Counted from the stretch's first letter, positions 17,585-26,216 are shown. The stretch is 64,000 nucleotides of DNA from SIG437 sp045576235 (GCA_045576235.1 JAZNGA010000030.1:56742-120741), one strand, 5' to 3'. The notes: a model not told the origin generated them from the letters alone. Translations and numbers: made by a program.

Positions 17585-17629
17585 CTTTTAATCAAGTTGT
17601 CCGGAGTTCGAATCTCCGATGGTTCACCA
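17585..17629 (+). other. attR: 3' part of tRNA-Lys(UUU) from the anticodon loop to CCA
   Basis: The stretch CTTTTAATCAAG followed by TTGT and the T-arm CGGAG-TTCGAAT-CTCCG, acceptor strand ATGGTTC and ACCA reads as the 3' half of a tRNA-Lys with anticodon TTT. The bases before it (CTTAT) do not pair fully with the 3' anticodon stem TCAAG, and no D-arm is present, so the left part is phage DNA. The crossover core therefore begins at the anticodon loop. The complete tRNA should be restored at attL, outside the window. Confidence 0.8.
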
Positions 17630-17668
17630 AAAAGAAACAGAGTACCAAAAGGTGCTCTGTTTCTTTTT
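17629..17668 (+). terminator. Terminator of the tRNA-Lys gene
   Basis: AAAAAGAAACAGAGTACC, loop AAAA, GGTGCTCTGTTTCTTTTT: an 18-bp stem with one G-T pair, starting at the last base of the CCA end and closing in a T-run. Confidence 0.85.
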
Positions 17669-17689
17669 GTATTTCTTCTCTGTTTGAGT

Positions 17690-17880
17690 TCGTGCGAAGC
17701 AAACGCGGATTAACAGCCGCGTAGCGGTGTTAACTGAACCGAGCCTGACCGCCGCCGGTGGCGGATGAAGGGAAGGCGCAGGGTTGTGCAGTGGTCGACA
17801 GATAACGAGGGAGTTTACTCCTGAAGATAGATGTCGGCTACCACAAAAGGTTGTTGGTTCGATCCCAATAGCTTAAGCAA
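17690..17880. repeat. GC-rich palindromic element with a tRNA-like T-arm
   Basis: This strip has base composition unlike its surroundings. TTAACAGCCGC pairs with GCGGTGTTAA (about 17711-17733), and CCGCC pairs with GGCGG (17750-17764). Further on, GGAG-TTTA-CTCC (17812-17823) forms a small hairpin and GTTGG-TTCGATC-CCAAT (17853-17871) is a good T-arm, but I cannot fold a whole tRNA around it. It may be a REP-like repeat next to a tRNA remnant. The gap 17641-17960 holds nothing else that I can support. Confidence 0.4.
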
Positions 17881-17960
17881 AAAATCTAAAAAATTTTTCA
17901 ACTATGTAACGACTTTCGGCATCCCATATGTTATTACTATAAAAGTAAGGGGATGACATA

Positions 17961-18470
17961 ATGAGAGAAAGTACAAAATGGAAAATGTGGAGGGCAATAC
18001 TTGATTTCAAAACTTGCTTGAATTGTCGTAGGAATAATAGTAAAATATATGCAATAAATGAAATAGCATATCCACAGCCACCGCATCATCAAAATTGTAG
18101 ATGTGTAATTGAAAGATTAAAAGTTCTTCATGCTGGTACAGCGACAAACGATGGAATAAATGGTGCAGATTGGTATTTAAAGATTTATGGGAAATTATAT
18201 ATGCTGATTGACAAAGAATCAAAATATGATATGCTAGTGGTGACAGATAAAAGAATTTTTTATAACAAGACTTCAGAGAATTCTCAAACGAAAGAAATAT
18301 TACCAAGCCCAATCAAAAATATTTTCACCAGAAAAAACAACAATTCGTTTACAAAGTCATTGATTATAGAAACTGAAAGTGAAATTATAACATTTTCATG
18401 CTTTGAAGATGTTGATAATGTGAATCAGATATTAAATTCAATTATTAAAGCTAACAAGAGTAGCATCTAA
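17961..18470 (+). CDS. MuF-type Cys/His leader fused to a PH-like domain
   Basis: 169 residues, ATG 17961, AAGGGGATGAC upstream. Residues 1-70 carry Cys19-x2-Cys22-R, 'PQPPHH' and Cys46-R-Cys48, the pattern at the end of SPP1 gp7/MuF head proteins, followed by 'GADWYLKIYGKL'. The same opening leads into a barnase-like RNase domain in known Firmicute toxin proteins. Here that RNase part is absent: residues ~80-169 ('DMLVVTDKRIFYN', 'LIIETESEIITFSC') look like a bacterial short PH domain. It stands alone just outside attR, before the thi promoter. Role unknown; probably a toxin-leader relic or a new effector. Confidence 0.6.
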   Translation: MRESTKWKMWRAILDFKTCLNCRRNNSKIYAINEIAYPQPPHHQNCRCVIERLKVLHAGTATNDGINGADWYLKIYGKLYMLIDKESKYDMLVVTDKRIFYNKTSENSQTKEILPSPIKNIFTRKNNNSFTKSLIIETESEIITFSCFEDVDNVNQILNSIIKANKSSI

Positions 18471-18517
18471 ATCTTTCTGTTTATAAATCATTTAAAGAAA
18501 AAATTTATCTTAAACTA

Positions 18518-18546
18518 TTGAAATATGTTCTGAAAAATGATATAAT
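18518..18546 (+). promoter_or_regulatory. Promoter of the thiamine operon
   Basis: TTGAAA at 18518-18523, 17 bases, TATAAT at 18541-18546. It stands about 18 bases before the TPP aptamer. Confidence 0.8.
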
Positions 18547-18563
18547 GTGTCTAAACTTAATAG

Positions 18564-18711
18564 ACGGGAGCTTGTGTTACAGGCTGAGAGGAAGGTGTGA
18601 CCTTCGACCGAGAACCTGATTTGGATAATGCCAACGGAGGGATGCCTGAACTTTGAGTTTTAGGAATGATGCAAGCGATTGTGGGGTTACCAAATTGGTA
18701 GCTCCTTTTTT
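18564..18711 (+). promoter_or_regulatory. TPP riboswitch with transcription terminator
   Basis: The aptamer (18564-18640) has the THI-box signatures CTGAGAG, GAACCTGATTTGGATAATGCCA and CGGAGGGA (given in pieces of conserved core). The expression platform contains GGGGTTACC-AAATT-GGTAGCTCC (18683-18705) followed by TTTTTT, a terminator formed when TPP is bound. It controls thiSFGHED by premature termination. Confidence 0.95.
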
Positions 18712-18737
18712 GTTGCAAATTTTTGGAGGTGAATTGT

Positions 18738-18932
18738 GTGGTAAAGATTAACGGAGAAGATTTATGTGTAGCCGGCAGGACAGTTTCAGACTATCTGAAT
18801 TCTGCAGGTTATGACTTAGTGCGTGTTGCTGTGGAACTAAACGGCAACATTGTTCCTAAAGCACAGTATGCTAATACGATTTTTAAAGATGGCGACAGCG
18901 TTGAGGTTGTCAGCTTTGTGGGAGGTGGCTGA
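18738..18932 (+). CDS. thiS: Sulfur carrier protein ThiS
   Basis: 64 residues from GTG 18738, chosen because GGAGG (18725-18729) is 8 bases upstream; the TTG at 18723 would include the site itself. A ubiquitin-like fold is suggested by 'INGEDLCVAGRTVSDYL' and 'FKDGDSVEVVSFVGGG'. The C-terminal Gly-Gly is adenylated by ThiF and thiocarboxylated to give sulfur for the thiazole ring. It stands first in the operon, right behind the riboswitch terminator, and ThiF follows after 1 base. Confidence 0.93.
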   Translation: MVKINGEDLCVAGRTVSDYLNSAGYDLVRVAVELNGNIVPKAQYANTIFKDGDSVEVVSFVGGG

Positions 18933-18933
18933 T

Positions 18934-19569
18934 ATGATTCCAAATAAAGAAAAATGGATAAAAGCGTTAAATGACAGACACGGAATTGAGCTTCAGAAGA
19001 AAATATCATCTAAAACCGTTGCAGTATGCGGTCTTGGTGGTCTTGGTTCAAATATAGCCATTGCACTTGCCCGTGCAGGCATAGGAAAACTCATATTGAT
19101 AGATTTTGACAAAGTAGATATAACAAATCTTCACCGTCAGCAATATAAAGCAAATCAGATAGGAATGAGTAAGACAGAAGCCTTGAGAAAAAACCTTAAA
19201 GAAATAAATCCATATCTTAAAACAGAGTTACATACAGTTTGCATTGATGAGAGTAATGCAAAAGGTTTGCTTTCAGATGCCGATATCATCTGCGAGGCCT
19301 TTGACAATGCAGAAGCGAAAGCAATGCTTGTAAATTATGTCCTTGAAGAGCTTTGCGGTAAATATATTGTTGCATCATCAGGGATGGCGGGCTTGGATAG
19401 TGCCAATTCAATAAAAACGAGAAAAGTTTCAAGGCGCTTTTATCTTTGTGGAGACGAAATAAGCGATGTAAAAGACGGAATCGGGCTTATATCATCAAGA
19501 GTTATGGTGTGTGCTGCACATCAGGCGCATACAGTTTTAAGAATTATAGCAAATGAATACGAAGCATAG
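18934..19569 (+). CDS. thiF: ThiS adenylyltransferase ThiF
   Basis: 211 residues from ATG 18934 (GGAGGTGG upstream). An E1-like Rossmann domain: 'VAVCGLGGLGSNIAIALARAGIG' (ATP loop; read in part), 'LIDFDKVDITNLHRQQY' with the Arg/Gln typical of E1 enzymes, and 'FDNAEAKAMLV'. It adenylates the ThiS C-terminus. It is the short clostridial form, without the CxxC pairs of the zinc-binding E. coli type. The start overlaps nothing and is 1 base after thiS. Confidence 0.9.
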   Translation: MIPNKEKWIKALNDRHGIELQKKISSKTVAVCGLGGLGSNIAIALARAGIGKLILIDFDKVDITNLHRQQYKANQIGMSKTEALRKNLKEINPYLKTELHTVCIDESNAKGLLSDADIICEAFDNAEAKAMLVNYVLEELCGKYIVASSGMAGLDSANSIKTRKVSRRFYLCGDEISDVKDGIGLISSRVMVCAAHQAHTVLRIIANEYEA

Positions 19570-19585
19570 AAAGAAGGAAAGAAAA

Positions 19586-20356
19586 ATGAATAATGATAAA
19601 CTTATTATTGCTGGCCATGAATTTAATTCCCGTTTTATTTTAGGTTCGGGAAAATATTCAATGAAGCTGATAGACGCGGCTATAAAAGATGCAGGAGCAG
19701 AAATTATCACTCTTGCAGTCAGACGCGCAAACACAAAAGAAAAAGAAAACATATTAGACTACATTCCGGAGGGCATTACTCTGCTCCCAAACACAAGCGG
19801 AGCAAGAAATGCCGAAGAAGCGGTAAGAATTGCCCTTCTTGCCCGCGAACTTGGGTGTGGTAATTTTGTGAAGATTGAAATTATGCGTGATTCAAAATAT
19901 CTGCTTCCCGATAATGAAGAGACAATCAAAGCAACGGAAATTCTTGCAAATGACGGATTTGTTGTTATGCCATATATGTATCCCGACTTAAATGTTGCCC
20001 GCGATTTAGTAAATGCCGGCGCTGCAAGTGTTATGCCTCTTGCATCACCTATCGGCTCTAACAAGGGGCTTGCAACAAAAGAGTTTATTCAAATTCTTAT
20101 TGATGAAATCGACTTGCCGATTATTGTTGATGCAGGTGTCGGAAAACCATCCCAGGCGTGCGAAGCGATGGAAATGGGTGCAGCTGCTATTATGGCAAAT
20201 ACGGCTTTGGCTACTGCCGGAAATCTGCCACTTATGGCATCAGCCTTCAAAAATGCAATCGAAGCCGGCAGAAAAGCATATCTTTCAGGAGTTGGAAGGG
20301 TTCTTGCTCGTGGAGCATCAGCATCCGATCCCTTAACAGGATTTTTGCGTGATTAA
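19586..20356 (+). CDS. thiG: Thiazole synthase ThiG
   Basis: 256 residues from ATG 19586 (GAAGGAAAG upstream). TIM-barrel thiazole synthase: 'SRFILGSGKYSMKLIDAA', Schiff-base Lys in 'NFVKIEIM', 'PLASPIGSNKGLATKEFI' phosphate loop, 'PIIVDAGVGKPSQACEAMEM'. It condenses DXP, dehydroglycine from ThiH and sulfide from ThiS thiocarboxylate into the thiazole phosphate. Length is normal for the family. It is followed after 12 bases by thiH. Confidence 0.95.
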   Translation: MNNDKLIIAGHEFNSRFILGSGKYSMKLIDAAIKDAGAEIITLAVRRANTKEKENILDYIPEGITLLPNTSGARNAEEAVRIALLARELGCGNFVKIEIMRDSKYLLPDNEETIKATEILANDGFVVMPYMYPDLNVARDLVNAGAASVMPLASPIGSNKGLATKEFIQILIDEIDLPIIVDAGVGKPSQACEAMEMGAAAIMANTALATAGNLPLMASAFKNAIEAGRKAYLSGVGRVLARGASASDPLTGFLRD

Positions 20357-20368
20357 GGAGTGATAAAA

Positions 20369-21622
20369 ATGAAAAATCAATTTTTTGTAGATTCGGAGCA
20401 TTTATCACCCGAAGCTCTCAAAAAGAAACACAAGATAGAAAACGAACCATCTTCCCGAAAAAATCATATGGAATATCTGCCGGGAATGGAAATCATTGAA
20501 TCTGATGTTTGTGGAAATGTTATGGAAGAGGTGAATTCCTTTGATTATTCAAGATATACGGCAGAAGATGTAAAAGCGGCACTCCAGCGCGATAAATGCA
20601 CGATTGAAGATTTCAAGGCGCTTTTATCGCCTGCGGCAGAACCATTCTTAGAGCAAATGGCTTCAAGGGCAAGACTTGAAACAAGCAAACATTTTGGAAA
20701 TACTGTTTATCTGTTCACTCCTCTTTACATTGCCAATTATTGCGAGAATTACTGTGTGTATTGTGGATTTAACTGCTATAACCATATTAACCGTATGAAA
20801 CTTTCTAAGGAGCAGATAGAAAAAGAAATGAAAGTTATAGCAGATAGCGGTATGGAAGAAATCTTAATACTTACGGGCGAAAGCCGTGTTCATAGCAATA
20901 TAGAATATATTGGTGATGCTTGTAAGTTAGCTCGGAAATATTTCAGAATGGTTGGACTTGAAATTTACCCCGTGAATACAGATGAATATAAGTATCTCCA
21001 CGAATGCGGAGCTGACTATGTTACAGTTTTTCAGGAAACTTATGACACGGAAAAGTATGAACAGCTTCATCTGCTTGGTGCTAAGCGTGTGTGGCCATAT
21101 CGCTTTGATGCGCAGGAACGAGCACTCATGGGTGGTATGCGCGGCGTTGCTTTTTCAGCGCTTTTAGGACTTTCAGACTTCAGAAAGGATGCTTTGGCGA
21201 GTGCGCTTCATGTGTATTACCTGCAAAGAAAATATCCCTTTGCTGAAATGTCACTTTCCTGTCCGAGACTCAGACCGATTATCAATAACGATAAAATCAA
21301 CCCGTTGGATGTTCACGAAAAACAGCTTTGTCAGATAATCTGTGCATACAGAATTTTCTTACCTTTTGTCGGTATTACAGTATCATCCCGTGAAAGTGCA
21401 GAATTTAGAAACGGAATTGTGAAGATTGCCGCAACAAAGGTTTCGGCAGGTGTTTCAACGGGTATTGGAGACCACGAAAGTAAATACACAGGTCAGGAAT
21501 CAAAGGAAATACAAGGCGATGAACAGTTTGAAATTGATGATAATCGTAGTCTTGAAAAGATGTATAAAGACATTGAAGAAGAAGGTCTGCAGCCTGTTCT
21601 GAATGATTACCTTTATGTTTAG
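20369..21622 (+). CDS. thiH: 2-iminoacetate synthase ThiH (radical SAM)
   Basis: 417 residues from ATG 20369; TAAGGAG is 8 bases upstream. The radical SAM motif is 'CENYCVYCGF' (CxxxCxxC) at ~125-133, followed by 'EILILTGESRVHSNIEYI' and 'GLSDFRKDALASALHVYYLQ'. It splits tyrosine to give dehydroglycine for ThiG. ThiH replaces the oxygen-dependent ThiO, which agrees with an anaerobe. Confidence 0.95.
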   Translation: MKNQFFVDSEHLSPEALKKKHKIENEPSSRKNHMEYLPGMEIIESDVCGNVMEEVNSFDYSRYTAEDVKAALQRDKCTIEDFKALLSPAAEPFLEQMASRARLETSKHFGNTVYLFTPLYIANYCENYCVYCGFNCYNHINRMKLSKEQIEKEMKVIADSGMEEILILTGESRVHSNIEYIGDACKLARKYFRMVGLEIYPVNTDEYKYLHECGADYVTVFQETYDTEKYEQLHLLGAKRVWPYRFDAQERALMGGMRGVAFSALLGLSDFRKDALASALHVYYLQRKYPFAEMSLSCPRLRPIINNDKINPLDVHEKQLCQIICAYRIFLPFVGITVSSRESAEFRNGIVKIAATKVSAGVSTGIGDHESKYTGQESKEIQGDEQFEIDDNRSLEKMYKDIEEEGLQPVLNDYLYV

Positions 21623-21633
21623 GAGAAAAGCAA

Positions 21634-22266
21634 ATGAGAAATTTTGATACAACACTTTATTTTATAACAGACAGCACAGGATTTTCGGAAGAAGAATTTC
21701 TGTATCGTGTTGAAGAAGCACTAAAAGGCGGGGTTAGCTTACTGCAGCTTCGCGAGAAGGATAAATCAACAAGAGAATATATTGAACTCGCAGAAAAGGT
21801 TCACACAATTACAAAAAAATATGATGTTCCGCTTATTATTGATGACCGTGTGGATGTTGCACTCAGCGTGGATGCTGAAGGTGTTCATGTGGGACAAAGC
21901 GATATGCCCGTGCATTTAGCAAGAAAATTGCTGGGTGAAGAAAAAATTGTTGGCGCTACGGCAAAAACGGTTCCTTGGGCAAAAGATGCTTATGAACAAG
22001 GTGCAGACTACCTTGGCGTAGGGGCAATCTATCCCACAACAACAAAGGTTAAAACGGTATTAACTTCTACAGAAACTCTTAATGATATTTGTAATGCCGT
22101 GCCAATTCCCGTAAATGCTATCGGCGGATTAAACAAAGGAAATATTGATATTTTAAAAGGTATTCCCATTGCAGGGATCTGTGTGGTATCTGCAATCATG
22201 AAGGCGGAAAATGTCAGGCAGGAAACAGAACTGCTTTTAGAAAAAAAGAAGGAGCTCAGGATATGA
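21634..22266 (+). CDS. thiE: Thiamine-phosphate synthase ThiE
   Basis: 210 residues, ATG 21634, AGGAGAAAAG upstream. TIM barrel with 'LLQLREKDKSTREYIELA', 'LIIDDRVDVALSVDAEGVHVGQSDMP' (read in two parts), 'GVGAIYPTTTK' and 'VNAIGGLNKGNI'. It couples HMP-PP and thiazole phosphate to thiamine phosphate. Its stop overlaps the start of thiD by 4 bases (ATGA). Confidence 0.95.
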   Translation: MRNFDTTLYFITDSTGFSEEEFLYRVEEALKGGVSLLQLREKDKSTREYIELAEKVHTITKKYDVPLIIDDRVDVALSVDAEGVHVGQSDMPVHLARKLLGEEKIVGATAKTVPWAKDAYEQGADYLGVGAIYPTTTKVKTVLTSTETLNDICNAVPIPVNAIGGLNKGNIDILKGIPIAGICVVSAIMKAENVRQETELLLEKKKELRI

Positions 22267-23054
22267 AAACGACACTTACCATTGCCGGTAGCGATTCAAG
22301 TGGTGGCGCAGGGATTCAGGCAGACATTAAAACAATAACAATGAATGGTGTTTATGCTATGAGTGCAATTACTGCAATGACGGCACAGAACACAATCGGC
22401 GTAAGAGCAATTCAGGAATCGACTCCTGAATTTTTGAAACAGCAAATTGATGCAGTGTTTGAGGATATTTATCCGGATAGTGTAAAAATTGGTATGGTCT
22501 CGTCGGGTGAACTTATAGATGTAATTGCGGAGAGACTAAAATTCTATAATGCAAAAAACATTGTTGTTGATCCCGTGATGGTAGCTACAAGCGGTTCTGC
22601 TCTTATGAAGACAGATGCAATCAAAACATTGGTTTCAAAACTTTTGCCATTAGCAACTCTTGTAACTCCCAACATCCCGGAAGCAGAAATTTTGTCAGAT
22701 ATGAAAATATCTGATAAAGAAGATATGATTAAGGCGGCTAAACATATCGAAGATAGTTGCGGTTGCAGCGTTTTGTTAAAAGGCGGACATAGTATAAACG
22801 ATGCCAATGACCTTTTGTATGAAAACGGAAATGTTGTGTGGTTCTGTGGAAAAAGAATTGTTAACCCGAACACACACGGCACTGGATGCACTTTGTCAAG
22901 TGCCATTGCATCAAATCTTGCTAAAGGTCTTAACCTTGAGGAGTCTATAAAGAAAGCAAAAAAATATATATCTGATGCTCTTGCTGAAGGTCTTGATTTA
23001 GGAAAAGGTTCAGGGCCGCTTAACCACGCTTTTATTATAACTGGTGGCATCTAA
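22263..23054 (+). CDS. thiD: Hydroxymethylpyrimidine (phosphate) kinase ThiD
   Basis: 263 residues, ATG 22263 overlapping thiE. Ribokinase fold: 'LTIAGSDSSGGAGIQADIKT', 'VVDPVMVATSGSALM', 'VLLKGGHS' and the anion hole/catalytic 'NTHGTGCTLSSAIASNLAKG'. It phosphorylates HMP to HMP-PP. It is the last gene of the thi operon; thiC is not in the window, so the pyrimidine comes from elsewhere. Confidence 0.95.
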   Translation: MKTTLTIAGSDSSGGAGIQADIKTITMNGVYAMSAITAMTAQNTIGVRAIQESTPEFLKQQIDAVFEDIYPDSVKIGMVSSGELIDVIAERLKFYNAKNIVVDPVMVATSGSALMKTDAIKTLVSKLLPLATLVTPNIPEAEILSDMKISDKEDMIKAAKHIEDSCGCSVLLKGGHSINDANDLLYENGNVVWFCGKRIVNPNTHGTGCTLSSAIASNLAKGLNLEESIKKAKKYISDALAEGLDLGKGSGPLNHAFIITGGI

Positions 23055-23100
23055 ACTATTTATCCCTTCCAATAAAAATTATAAACCTTTAATGTAAGTA

Positions 23101-23128
23101 TTGACATTTTTCCATATGCAGGTATAAT
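23101..23128 (+). promoter_or_regulatory. Promoter of hppA
   Basis: TTGACA at 23101-23106, 16 bases, TATAAT at 23123-23128. About 110 bases of leader follow before the start codon; I see no known riboswitch in it. Confidence 0.75.
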
Positions 23129-23240
23129 ATAATTGTGGTAATTTTGGCTATTAGCATATTAAAATCATAAGTGATGTTAAAGCTTGTTTTTAATTAGTGG
23201 TGAAAATGCTCAATAAATAATTTTTAGGGAGGGGTTCTTG

Positions 23241-25325
23241 GTGAACCAGTTGTCATTTTTTCTCGGGATGTCAGTCCTGACTTCATTAGTTGCTTTTGCA
23301 TTTGCTGCATACCTATATCTATGGGTAAAAAAGCAGAGCACAGTTAATGAAAAAATCATTGAAGTATCTGCACTTATAAAGCAAGGTGCTAACACTTTTA
23401 TGCGCCGTGAATACAAAATTCTTGGTATGTTTGCAGCAATTATTGCAGTGTTTATATTTTTGTTTCTTCCTTCTCCTCTGTGGAGCGAAGGAAATGAAAT
23501 TTTTGCAAATATCGGCATGGCATTATCCTATATTTTAGGTACGGTGCTTTCTGCTATTGCAGGAAAAATTGGTATTATCGTTGCGACGCTTTCAAATTCC
23601 CGTGCAGCTGAAGCTGCGCAAAAAGGCATCAAGCCCGCATTCCTTATAGGTTTCCGTGGCGGTGCTGTTATGGGTCTTTTGGTTGTTGGTTGCTCTCTGT
23701 TAGGTGTTGCAGCAGTTTTATGGGTTGTGGGAGATGCTTCAATTTTGCTTGGTTTCTCTTTCGGAGCAAGCTCTTTAGCGCTTTTTGCTAAAGCCGGCGG
23801 CGGAATCTTTACAAAGACTGCCGATGTTTCTGCAGACATTACAGGTAAAGTAGAGTTGGGAATTCCTGAAGACGATCCGAGAAACCCTGCAGTTATTGCT
23901 GACAATGTTGGTGATAATGTTGGTGATGTTGCTGGTATGGGCGCTGACCTTTTTGACTCAAATGTTGCCGCAATGTCTTCTGCGCTTGTCATAGCACAGT
24001 CTCTTACAGGAACTTGGGCAAATACAGCTATGGTATTCTGTTATGCAGTTTTAGGTCTTATTTCATCTATTCTTGGTATAGCAACAGCGCGAATTGGCAA
24101 AAAGGGAAATCCAACAAGAGCGCTTAATTCTTCTACATATGTAACAACAGGTATTTTCCTTGTGCTTACTGCAGTTGCAACTGTAATATTTGAAAACTTC
24201 TCATGGCGAATTTGGGGCGCTTCAACAGTTGGTCTGCTCGTAGGTGTTATTATCGGACTTGCAACAGACTATTTTACAGATGATTCAAAACCCATTGTTA
24301 AAAAGGCAGCACACGCATCAGCATCCGGCCCCGCATTTACAATATTATCCGGTGTGTCATATGGATTTATTTCTGCACTTCCGGCAATGGTTGGAATTGC
24401 GATTTCTGCACTTGCTGCATATAAAATATGTGAGCCTTTAGGTGAGGGATATGCACTTTTTGGTATATCAATGGCAGCGGTAGGCATGCTTTCAATTGTT
24501 GGTATGATTATTTCAAACGATGCTTATGGCCCGATTGTTGATAATTCCAGAGGTCTTGCTGAAATGGGCGAGCTTGGCGAGGAAACAATCCGTATCGCAG
24601 ATGAACTCGACAGCGCAGGAAACACTGTTAAAGCTGTCACAAAAGGTTTTTCAATAGGTGCAGCAGGTCTTACGGTTATTTCTCTTCTTGGTGCATTTAT
24701 GTCTGAGGTGAACGAAGCAATTAAGGCTGCCGGCAGAGCAGATTTTATCACAGGATTTGACATTATGGATCCTACGGTGTTCTTTGGAATATTGATTGGT
24801 GCTGCAATTCCTGCAGTGTTCTCTGCAATGCTCATTTTGGGTGTTGATAAAAACGCTCAGCGTATGGTTGCAGAAATTCACCGTCAGTTTAAGGAAATTA
24901 TTGGACTTAAAGAAGGCGCTGCAAAGCCTGAATATGACAAGTGTATTGATATTGCAACAACAGGTGCTCTTAAGGAGCTCATTCCTGCAGGTCTTATGAG
25001 CATTATTACAACAGTTATTGTTGGCTTTATCGGTGGACCGTCAGCTGTAGGAGGATTCCTTCTCGGAAACATCGTTAGTGGTCTTTTGTTGGCGCTCTTT
25101 ATGTCAAATGCTGGTGGACTTTGGGACAACTCAAAGAAATATGTGGAAGCAGGAAATGAAGGCGGAAAGGGAAGCGAAGCTCATAAGGCAGCTGTTATTG
25201 GCGACACGGTTGGAGATCCGTTTAAGGATACTGCAGGTCCGTCAATTAACACTCAAATCACAGTTGTATCTCTCGTGGCATCGCTGCTTTCATCATTGTT
25301 TGTAGCATTTTCAATTTTTGGTTAA
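23241..25325 (+). CDS. hppA: Membrane proton-translocating pyrophosphatase
   Basis: 694 residues from GTG 23241 (GGGAGGGG at 23227-23234). About 15-16 membrane helices. The substrate site is read in 'DVSADITGKVELGIPEDDPR', 'NPAVIADNVGDNVGDVAGMG' and, at the C-terminus, 'VIGDTVGDPFKDTAGPSIN'. It hydrolyses pyrophosphate and pumps ions outward, conserving energy in anaerobes. At the position that separates the subfamilies the sequence is 'GNTVKAVTKGFSIG', with Lys instead of Ala, which suggests the potassium-independent H+ type. It is a single-gene unit with its own promoter and terminator. Confidence 0.95.
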   Translation: MNQLSFFLGMSVLTSLVAFAFAAYLYLWVKKQSTVNEKIIEVSALIKQGANTFMRREYKILGMFAAIIAVFIFLFLPSPLWSEGNEIFANIGMALSYILGTVLSAIAGKIGIIVATLSNSRAAEAAQKGIKPAFLIGFRGGAVMGLLVVGCSLLGVAAVLWVVGDASILLGFSFGASSLALFAKAGGGIFTKTADVSADITGKVELGIPEDDPRNPAVIADNVGDNVGDVAGMGADLFDSNVAAMSSALVIAQSLTGTWANTAMVFCYAVLGLISSILGIATARIGKKGNPTRALNSSTYVTTGIFLVLTAVATVIFENFSWRIWGASTVGLLVGVIIGLATDYFTDDSKPIVKKAAHASASGPAFTILSGVSYGFISALPAMVGIAISALAAYKICEPLGEGYALFGISMAAVGMLSIVGMIISNDAYGPIVDNSRGLAEMGELGEETIRIADELDSAGNTVKAVTKGFSIGAAGLTVISLLGAFMSEVNEAIKAAGRADFITGFDIMDPTVFFGILIGAAIPAVFSAMLILGVDKNAQRMVAEIHRQFKEIIGLKEGAAKPEYDKCIDIATTGALKELIPAGLMSIITTVIVGFIGGPSAVGGFLLGNIVSGLLLALFMSNAGGLWDNSKKYVEAGNEGGKGSEAHKAAVIGDTVGDPFKDTAGPSINTQITVVSLVASLLSSLFVAFSIFG

Positions 25326-25343
25326 TAGATTTTCTTTTAATGT

Positions 25344-25377
25344 AAAGAAGACAGCAATTTGCTGTCTTCTTTTTTTA
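25344..25377 (+). terminator. Terminator of hppA
   Basis: AAAGAAGACAGC, loop AATTT, GCTGTCTTCTTT, then T-run, 18 bases behind the stop codon. Confidence 0.9.
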
Positions 25378-25440
25378 GGATATTAATTATGACCGAACAA
25401 TAATATCTTATAATATAAAAAAAGCAACAAACAGATATGA

Positions 25441-25495
25441 AAAAAGAACCTCAAGTCTGAACATTATTTCGGCACAGACTTGAAGTTCTTTTTTT
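25441..25495. terminator. Terminator for the leftward AraC/DegT remnant (works on both strands)
   Basis: AAAAGAACCTCAAGTCTG pairs with CAGACTTGAAGTTCTTTT with one mismatch; A-run on one side and T-run on the other allow termination in both directions. Confidence 0.75.
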
Positions 25496-25503
25496 GCTGA
25501 AAA

Positions 25504-26216
25504 TTATAATTGCTTATTTTCAGAATAATAATCACAAACTTTTTTTACTGCGTTAATTGTGTCTTCTAAATCCTGTTCTGTGTAGAACTGATTAACAGGC
25601 ATTCTGACACAAGTTTTCAGAATTTCTTCTGCAACAGGACAATCACCGTCTTTATATTCAATTTCCCTGCCGTGCACCCATCGAAGGGATACTGTGTGTT
25701 TCCGGGATAAACTGTTTTATTTTCAAACATATCCTCGTGATAAATGCAGAATGGAATATATCCCTGATATTCACAGATGCCTTCAGCTGAAAGTGCCTTG
25801 ACAAATTCTGAGCGTGAAACACCGAGTTCTTCTTCATTAATTCTGCACTTATAGAACCAATATGTGCATTTGCAGTCATCCAAAACTTTGTGTGGATAAA
25901 TTCCGGGAATTTCTTTTAAGGCTTCAGTAATCTTATCTCCATATGCATTTCGTTTTGCGCAAATGTCTTCGAGTTTGTCAAGCTGCGCCAAAACGACTGC
26001 AGCTGTAACCTCGTTCATACGATAGTTAGGAGCAAGGAAGGGAACATTTTTAATTATGTCTTTACCTAATCTGTTATAGGAGAAGTGATAACTTCGTCGC
26101 CTGGAACAACTCCCAATGCACCAAGAGCAACATGGATTGAGGCTGTGCCTGAGCTTGTGGCAACGCAATATTCTGTGCCATACATATCAGCAAATTTTTT
26201 GCAGAATTTCTTTGTC
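25504..26216 (-). pseudogene. Remnant of a DegT/DnrJ/EryC1 aminotransferase
   Basis: The minus strand reads 'KKFADMYGTEYCVATSSGTA', 'SIHVALGALGVVPGDEVIT' (the N-terminal part with the PLP-site region), stops, and then in another frame jumps to 'LAPNYRMNEVTAAVVLAQLD' and on to 'TVYPGNTQYPFDG', so a middle part that should hold the Schiff-base Lys is deleted. A second frameshift near 25665 leads to the C-terminus 'EEILKTCVRMPVNQFYTEQD' with a stop at 25504. Such enzymes aminate sugar nucleotides. At least three lesions show it is dead. Its 5' end runs into the AraC remnant. Confidence 0.85.

Noticed and set aside
17770..17880. Complete tRNA gene
   Set aside because: The T-arm is good, but I cannot form acceptor, D and anticodon arms at normal spacing; listed only as part of a palindromic element.
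16501..18000. CRISPR array
   Set aside because: The repeated words (CTTTAACA, TGTTAGTAACC) are few, short and not regularly spaced.
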